Origin: Herminiimonas sp. KBW02 | GTDB lineage: Bacteria > Pseudomonadota > Gammaproteobacteria > Burkholderiales > Burkholderiaceae_D | Direction of reading: 5' to 3' | Length of the DNA stretch: 64,000 nucleotides | Assembly: GCF_003852535.1 (NCBI RefSeq) | Contig: NZ_QAJP01000004.1 | Span: 420,719 to 484,718 of the forward strand | Part shown: in pieces, positions 59,634 through 64,000 of the stretch | How positions within the stretch are numbered: the stretch's first letter is position 1 | Layout: each line of letters begins with the position of its first letter | Notes under the pieces: generated by a model | Told to the model about the DNA's origin: nothing | Seen by the model: only the letters and a program-made list of their open reading frames with translations | Databases searched by the model: none | Made by a program: the position numbers and the translations under genes

Positions 59634-60539
59634 TTAACGTTGCGCCAGCTTCCGCGCTTCGATAATCATCCTCTCCGCGGCACCCGATTGCGGTTCATCG
59701 CGATACGCCAGATGCAGCGGCGCACGCAGGTCGGGTGCCTGCTCCAGCTTCAGGTAAACCACTTCCTTCAGTTGTACGTGTCGCATTGATGCGGGCACGA
59801 TAGAGACCCCCAGTCCCGCCGCCACCAGACTCAGCGTCGATAAATTCTTTTTTGCTTCCTGCACTACACGCGGGCTGAACCCGGCGGCGCGGCAGGCGGC
59901 AATCACGCTGTCATAGAGACCGGGACCGCTCGGGCGTCGGTTCAGGATAAAGTCGTCCTCGGCCAATGCCGTCAGCGGCAGGCTCTTGCGTCGTTGTGCC
60001 AGTTTATGCGTGACCGGCAACGCGACGATCATTTCTTCCACCAGCATGGTTTCCATTTTCAGGCCGGCAGCACTCCCTATCGGCGAGCGTATGAAGGCGA
60101 CGTCGAGGCGGTTGTGCCGCAAGTCTTCGACCAGATCATTGGTATTGCTTTCCTCGACTGCCATGATGACGCCCGGCGATTTTTGCCGGAAGGCGCGTAT
60201 GACTGCCGGGATGAAAGGGTGCAACGCTGCCGACTCGGTGAAACCGACTGCGAGGCGGCCACTTTCGCCGAGCGAGATGCGGCGTACACCTTCTATCGTC
60301 GTGTTGATCTGCTCCAGTATCAGGCGCGCATCCGTCAGTAGCGCCTGACCGCTCTCGGTCAGTTCCATGCCGCGTGGCATACGCCGGAACAGGGTGACCC
60401 CCAGTTCTTTTTCCAGTGCACGGATTTGCTGGCTCAGCGGCGGCTGTTGTATGCCTATGCGTTGCGCCGCCTTGGTCAGATGGCCTTCTTCCGCGACGGC
60501 GACGAAGTAACGCAGCAGGCGGAGGTCTATGGATGACAT
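59634..60539 (-). CDS. LysR-family transcriptional regulator
   Basis: A 301-residue regulator with an N-terminal winged helix (LRYFVAVAEEGHLTKAAQRI, then QPPLSQQIRALEKELGVTLF) and a C-terminal effector-binding domain. It lies divergent from the chromate transporter operon with a 98-bp gap, so it probably controls it. The inducer is not predictable. Confidence 0.93.
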   Translation of the reverse strand: MSSIDLRLLRYFVAVAEEGHLTKAAQRIGIQQPPLSQQIRALEKELGVTLFRRMPRGMELTESGQALLTDARLILEQINTTIEGVRRISLGESGRLAVGFTESAALHPFIPAVIRAFRQKSPGVIMAVEESNTNDLVEDLRHNRLDVAFIRSPIGSAAGLKMETMLVEEMIVALPVTHKLAQRRKSLPLTALAEDDFILNRRPSGPGLYDSVIAACRAAGFSPRVVQEAKKNLSTLSLVAAGLGVSIVPASMRHVQLKEVVYLKLEQAPDLRAPLHLAYRDEPQSGAAERMIIEARKLAQR

Positions 60540-60637
60540 ATATTTTAAGTATGCTTAACTATGATTCCATATATTAGACTGAATGGCGTTGCAAGCGTAA
60601 GCTTTCGTTTATCGAGATGTCACGCGGAAGCAAGATC

Positions 60638-61213
60638 ATGGAAAGCAGCACACAAGTAGCGCAAGCCGCGCAGGAACAGGCCACGGCTCCGACGTTGCGA
60701 CAATTGTTCCTCGGCTTCCTGGGGCTGGGGATGATGGCGTTTGGCGGTGCCTTGCCGCTGGCGCACCGTATGCTGGTGGAAGACAAGCGCTGGCTGAATG
60801 AAACTGAGTTCACCGAATTACTCGGCCTGTGTCAGTTTCTGCCTGGCGGCAATATGATTAATTTATCGGTCGCTGTCGGTATGCGTTTCCGTGGTGTGAA
60901 GGGGGCCTTCGTTTCCATCATGGGGCTGGTCGCGATGCCATCGGTGGTGCTGGTACTGCTCGGTATGTTGTATGAGCGCTTCCAGAATGATGCACAGGTA
61001 GCGCATGTATTTGCCGGGCTGGCGGCAGCGGCAGCAGGGTTGCTGGTTGCGATGGCGATCAGGATAGCGGTGCAGTTGCGCGGGAAGTATTTGATGGCGC
61101 TGGTGGCGATACTTTGCTTCGTCGCGATTGCAATACTGCGCTTGCCTTTGCTGTGGGTGATGCTGGTGATGACGCCGCTGAGTATCTGGGTCACCGCAAG
61201 GAGCAAGAAATGA
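60638..61213 (+). CDS. Chromate transporter family protein, N-terminal half (short CHR)
   Basis: A 191-residue membrane protein with a CHR signature (LFLGFLGLGMMAFGGALPLA, WLNETEFTELLGLCQFLPGG) and five or six hydrophobic segments. Short CHR proteins act in pairs, together equal to one long ChrA. The start chosen is the ATG at 60638; an ATG at 60617 lies upstream. Its stop overlaps the start of the next gene as ATGA. Confidence 0.9.
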   Translation: MESSTQVAQAAQEQATAPTLRQLFLGFLGLGMMAFGGALPLAHRMLVEDKRWLNETEFTELLGLCQFLPGGNMINLSVAVGMRFRGVKGAFVSIMGLVAMPSVVLVLLGMLYERFQNDAQVAHVFAGLAAAAAGLLVAMAIRIAVQLRGKYLMALVAILCFVAIAILRLPLLWVMLVMTPLSIWVTARSKK

Positions 61214-61740
61214 CGCAGACCCTGATCGCCTTATTCCTCATTTTTACGCAGTTGTCTTTGCTGGCCTTTGGTGGTGGCAATGCCATCCTGCCGGAGATGC
61301 AGCGTCAGGTAGTCGAGGTGCATCAATGGATGACGGCCAAAGAGTTCAGCGCCTTGTTTGCCTTGAGCCAGGCTGCGCCGGGGCCGAACATGATGATAGT
61401 GAATCTGGTCGGCTGGCAGGTTGCAGGCTGGGCCGGGATGCTGGTGACCGCCATCGCCAAGTTCGGGCCTTCGTCGCTGCTGACCATCATGTCGCTGCAT
61501 GCATGGGAACGCTTCAAGGATAAACCGTGGCGTGCTTACATACAGTCCGGCATGGTGCCGGTGACGGCGGGTATCGTCGCGGCCAGTGCCGCCGTGATTG
61601 CGCACGCATCGGATAGCAACTGGCTGCTGACTGCGATTACAGTTGTCAGCGCTGTGCTGGCGTGGAAGACACGCATCCATCCGTTGTGGTTGCTGCTGGT
61701 GGGCAGCCTGGTGGCTTTGCTGGGGAATTCCTGGGTGTGA
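61210..61740 (+). CDS. Chromate transporter family protein, C-terminal half (short CHR)
   Basis: A 176-residue membrane protein, partner of the preceding gene, with the CHR motif LSLLAFGGGNAILPEMQRQV and SALFALSQAAPGPNMMIV. The ATGA overlap with the upstream gene shows translational coupling. Whether the pair exports chromate or another anion (sulfate-like) cannot be told. The longer in-frame start at 61114 is inside the partner gene and is not used. Confidence 0.92.
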   Translation: MTQTLIALFLIFTQLSLLAFGGGNAILPEMQRQVVEVHQWMTAKEFSALFALSQAAPGPNMMIVNLVGWQVAGWAGMLVTAIAKFGPSSLLTIMSLHAWERFKDKPWRAYIQSGMVPVTAGIVAASAAVIAHASDSNWLLTAITVVSAVLAWKTRIHPLWLLLVGSLVALLGNSWV

Positions 61741-61774
61741 GCGGGCGAGGGCGGTTGCACCTCACCGCTGCGTC

Positions 61775-62236
61775 TTACTTGCCGCTGTTGTTAGCCAGTT
61801 TTTTCTTCAAGGCCTGTATCGCATCCTTGCTGGCATCCATGCCTGCAATCGAGGTGACGAGTTGCAGGTTTTTCTTGCGTAGCCGGAAGGCGTCAACCGT
61901 GACGTAGTTGCCGCTGCCGACATACCGTGTGGTGACGATGATTTCCGCTGTGCCATCGCGGTCGACGTCGGCGAATGTCAGGCTTTCTACGGTGCCGTTA
62001 CGCGGGCGTATGGTGCCGGTCAGGAATGCATCATACGGATAGGCCGGATCGTTCTTCGCATAGACGCGTAAGGTATAGCTACCTATGCCACGTGGTTCAT
62101 AGTCCCCTTCGGCGACGACTACCATGCCTTTGGTAGCCGGGTAGATTCCGCTTTTGATGACGCGGCTGCCGTTGTCGGCGGCGTAGCTGCTGGCTGAAGC
62201 GATCAGCGCAGCGAATAAGAGTGCGATTTTATGCAT
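61775..62236 (-). CDS. PliI-type periplasmic lysozyme inhibitor
   Basis: A 153-residue secreted protein from the ATG at 62236. The signal peptide ends near SSYAAD. The mature part has the pattern VVVAEGDYEPRGIGSYTLRVY and LTFADVDRDGTAEIIVTTRYVGSGNYVTVD, which I recognise as the PliI family of inhibitors of invertebrate (I-type) lysozyme. It would protect the cell wall from lysozyme of invertebrate or protist hosts. The call rests on pattern recall. Confidence 0.75.
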   Translation of the reverse strand: MHKIALLFAALIASASSYAADNGSRVIKSGIYPATKGMVVVAEGDYEPRGIGSYTLRVYAKNDPAYPYDAFLTGTIRPRNGTVESLTFADVDRDGTAEIIVTTRYVGSGNYVTVDAFRLRKKNLQLVTSIAGMDASKDAIQALKKKLANNSGK

Positions 62237-62416
62237 GAGAATGTTTCTGTTTGACTGATGATGCAAAACCGGATGTGAGATTTTGCCGGGAAATTGGTAG
62301 TGACGATGTGTTTTAGAACGTTGTTTAAAAGCAGAAAAGCGAGGCTATACCCAATATATTTCAGTTTTTTTGAAAAAATTGATAAAATTCAAAAAAAATG
62401 AAATGTATGGAAAGTC

Positions 62417-63067
62417 ATGGCTCAACATTATATTGTGATGGCAGATATCGTTCGTAGCAGTGTCTACGACGGTGATCTTTTGATGCCCGAGTTTAAGAAA
62501 GTCGTCGAAGAATGCAATCAGGCTTATCGAGAAAAATTATTGTCTCCTTTTACGATCACTTTAGGAGACGAGTTTCAAGGTGTGGCCGACTCTCTTCGCA
62601 GTGCCGTTGAAGCTATTCTTTTTTTAGAAGATCGGCTGCTTACGGTACATCCCGTTTTCTCACTTCGTTATGTGCTCGTCTATGGCGCCATAGACACCCC
62701 TGTCAATCCTGAAATTGCGTACGGCATGGCCGGCCATGGCCTAACCGCAGCCCGAGAAATTCTTGCTAAAAAACGGCGCGGAAGACTACGTTTCCAACTC
62801 AATCTACCAGACCATCCTTATAGCCAGGAGTTGCAGATGCTCTTTAGATTGCTGGAATTGCTAGCGGGACACTGGAAACAAAAAGACTACGTTTTGATTA
62901 AAGAACTTTTAGCCAACAGTAGTGATATGGCTGTCGCTGCATTATTTGAAAAAACTGCATCACAGATCTGGAAGCGCAGAAAGACACTACAGATCGAAGA
63001 ATTTACCTCCGTCAAAGAGCTGTTGATACGAACGGTGGATTATTGTGAAAGAGATCGCCATGCTTGA
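62417..63067 (+). CDS. SatD-family protein with class III nucleotidyl-cyclase-like motifs
   Basis: A 216-residue protein matching the SatD family. Its N-terminal 125 residues align by motif with class III nucleotidyl cyclases: ADIVRSS (Asp10) and TLGDEFQG (Asp51) in the places of the two metal-binding aspartates, LRYVLVYGAI for the central strand, and GHGLTAAREI for the G-x-x-V-N-x-A-A-R-L helix. The C-terminal 70 residues look like a helix-turn-helix (ALFEKTASQIWKRRKTLQIE). Family members have an unknown biochemical role. GGAAAG precedes the ATG. The region is AT-rich, and the stop overlaps the start of the next gene by eight bases, so the pair is one unit. Confidence 0.75.
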   Translation: MAQHYIVMADIVRSSVYDGDLLMPEFKKVVEECNQAYREKLLSPFTITLGDEFQGVADSLRSAVEAILFLEDRLLTVHPVFSLRYVLVYGAIDTPVNPEIAYGMAGHGLTAAREILAKKRRGRLRFQLNLPDHPYSQELQMLFRLLELLAGHWKQKDYVLIKELLANSSDMAVAALFEKTASQIWKRRKTLQIEEFTSVKELLIRTVDYCERDRHA

Positions 63068-63416
63068 TCACCTGCTTTATTCATGCGGAATTTTTATTGC
63101 GGGTGAGGTAATTGCACTTTTGATTTTTCCGTTGGTGCGCAAATATGTTGGCGGAGCAGCTCTTTTAAAAGTGCCTGATATCGAGACCTTCAAGGGCGTG
63201 TTGGAACGCCTTGTTATTTATGTCGGTCTTTTGAGCGGCTATGAAATTATCCTGGTCATGTTTGGCGCGTTGAAATTGGGTACGCGCTTACATGATGAAG
63301 GAAAGAATCCCGTTTCCAATAACTACTTTCTGGTCGGGAATCTGACGTCGGTATTGATCGCGATCACGGCGGCAGTTGCGTTGTTCTATTTCGCAAAGAA
63401 TAACTATAGCTTCTAA
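63060..63416 (+). CDS. Small membrane protein overlapping the SatD gene
   Basis: A 118-residue protein with three hydrophobic segments (about 5-27, 48-70, 95-113) and a polar cytoplasmic or periplasmic loop (GTRLHDEGKNPVSNNYFL). From its position, and the 8-bp overlap with SatD, it is probably the membrane effector or partner of the cyclase-like protein. No known domain recognised. The start is the ATG at 63060 within the SatD reading frame end. Confidence 0.65.
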   Translation: MLDHLLYSCGIFIAGEVIALLIFPLVRKYVGGAALLKVPDIETFKGVLERLVIYVGLLSGYEIILVMFGALKLGTRLHDEGKNPVSNNYFLVGNLTSVLIAITAAVALFYFAKNNYSF

Positions 63417-63532
63417 GCTAATGCACAGCCGATGACGGCTTCTGTCGCCAGGCCCGGACCATCACGATAGAAACGCAGCGCTCGTTCCAGGTCATCGACA
63501 GCTAATGTGATGACGCTGATACGAGGCTGCAT
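63413..63532 (-). pseudogene. Truncated VOC/glyoxalase-family gene
   Basis: The minus strand from the ATG at 63532 reads MQPRISVITLAVDDLERALR then FYRDGPGLATEAVIG and ends after 39 codons. This is the typical N-terminal beginning of a VOC-superfamily protein (usually 120-140 residues), cut off where it meets the stop codon of the preceding membrane gene, to which it is convergent. It begins 12 bases after the decarboxylase stop on the same strand. The rest of the gene is not visible elsewhere in the window. Confidence 0.7.
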
Positions 63533-63544
63533 GCTTGATCCCTG

Positions 63545-64000
63545 TTACTGACGGACGCAATCAACGAAGTAATCGCGCTTGCCATCGACTTCGCGTTTGA
63601 CCAGACCGTGGACATCGGTTTCGAAGCCCGGGAATTTTTCGTTGAAGTCACGTGCGAAGCGCAGGTAATCGACGATGGTCTTGTTGAAGCGTTCGCCCGG
63701 GATCAGCAAAGGAATGCCCGGTGGATACGGTGTCAGCAGGATGGAAGTAACGCGACCTTCGAGTTCATCGATAGGCACACGGTCGATTTCACGGTGCGCC
63801 ATTTTTGCGAACGCATCTGAAGGTTTCATCGCCGGCTGCATGTCGGACAGATACATCTCTGTCGTCAGGCGCGCCACGTCGTAAGCCTTGTAGAAGTCAT
63901 GGATCTGCTGGCACAGGTCGCGCAGGCCGATGCGTTCATAGCGTGGGTTCGCAGCAGCGAACTCCGGCAGGATACGCCACATAGGCTGGTTCTTGTCGTA
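63545..64000 (-). CDS. Orn/Lys/Arg decarboxylase, C-terminal part (runs off the window)
   Basis: A partial gene whose 5' end lies beyond 64000. The visible 151 residues include MWRILPEFAAANPRYERIGL, the strongly conserved LLTPYPPGIPLLIPGERFN segment and the terminal region of the C-domain of biodegradative-type PLP decarboxylases for ornithine, lysine or arginine. The substrate cannot be told from this part. Confidence 0.9.
   Translation of the reverse strand, partial: YDKNQPMWRILPEFAAANPRYERIGLRDLCQQIHDFYKAYDVARLTTEMYLSDMQPAMKPSDAFAKMAHREIDRVPIDELEGRVTSILLTPYPPGIPLLIPGERFNKTIVDYLRFARDFNEKFPGFETDVHGLVKREVDGKRDYFVDCVRQ

Overview
The window looks like chromosome of a betaproteobacterium in Burkholderiales, most likely an Oxalobacteraceae member of the Herminiimonas/Janthinobacterium type. 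This rests on the style of the proteins (RdgC, DUF2721, DUF5610, YggX, a gamma-type gshA, a class III ADH/FghA pair, paired FecI/FecR/TonB receptor modules) and on the moderately GC-rich coding sequence. The genus is an inference from familiarity, not from a search.

Layout. 0-17.4 kb is housekeeping: an EamA exporter, a membrane-anchored Ser/Thr kinase, a COG3146 acyltransferase, nadE, glnB, an Smr protein, trxB, then ftsK-lolA-rarA, a hypothetical lipoprotein, a small membrane protein, serS and an EAL-CBS-GGDEF protein. A tRNA-Ser(CGA) at 17.6 kb is followed by a visibly AT-rich accessory islet (17.75-20.4 kb). It carries a diverged copy of the tRNA 3' end and terminator, two perfect inverted repeats, an XRE regulator overlapping an ImmA/IrrE peptidase gene, two small genes and a frameshifted membrane-protein gene.

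Two iron-uptake signalling modules of FecI-FecR-TonB receptor type lie at 20.5-24.8 kb and 51.9-58.1 kb, both transcribed leftward and both with a Fur-box-like site just upstream of the sigma gene. Only the second carries a PepSY membrane protein and a DUF3649 protein downstream. Between 24.8 and 25.5 kb is a long non-coding stretch with two copies of an 18-bp palindrome exactly 360 bp apart, two perfect DnaA boxes, an AT-rich tract and an orphan leftward terminator.

25.5-51.9 kb is mainly core: small conserved proteins, an MgtC/SapB-DUF4010 membrane protein, a candidate small RNA, a Crp/Fnr regulator, OmpA-like and BON proteins, gshA, a YgiQ radical SAM protein, a DUF5610 protein, an RluF-like protein apparently lacking the catalytic aspartate, a chemoreceptor, the fghA-adhC formaldehyde detoxification pair, minCDE, rdgC, membrane proteins, yggX, argA and hrpA.

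The right end has dcd, a LysR regulator divergent from a two-gene short-chain chromate transporter operon, a PliI-type lysozyme inhibitor, and an AT-rich two-gene cassette. In that cassette a SatD-family protein with class III nucleotidyl-cyclase-like motifs overlaps a three-helix membrane protein. The cassette abuts a truncated VOC/glyoxalase gene and the 3' end of an Orn/Lys/Arg decarboxylase gene that runs off the window. The cassette, in cyclase-plus-membrane-effector format, is the best candidate for an undescribed system here.
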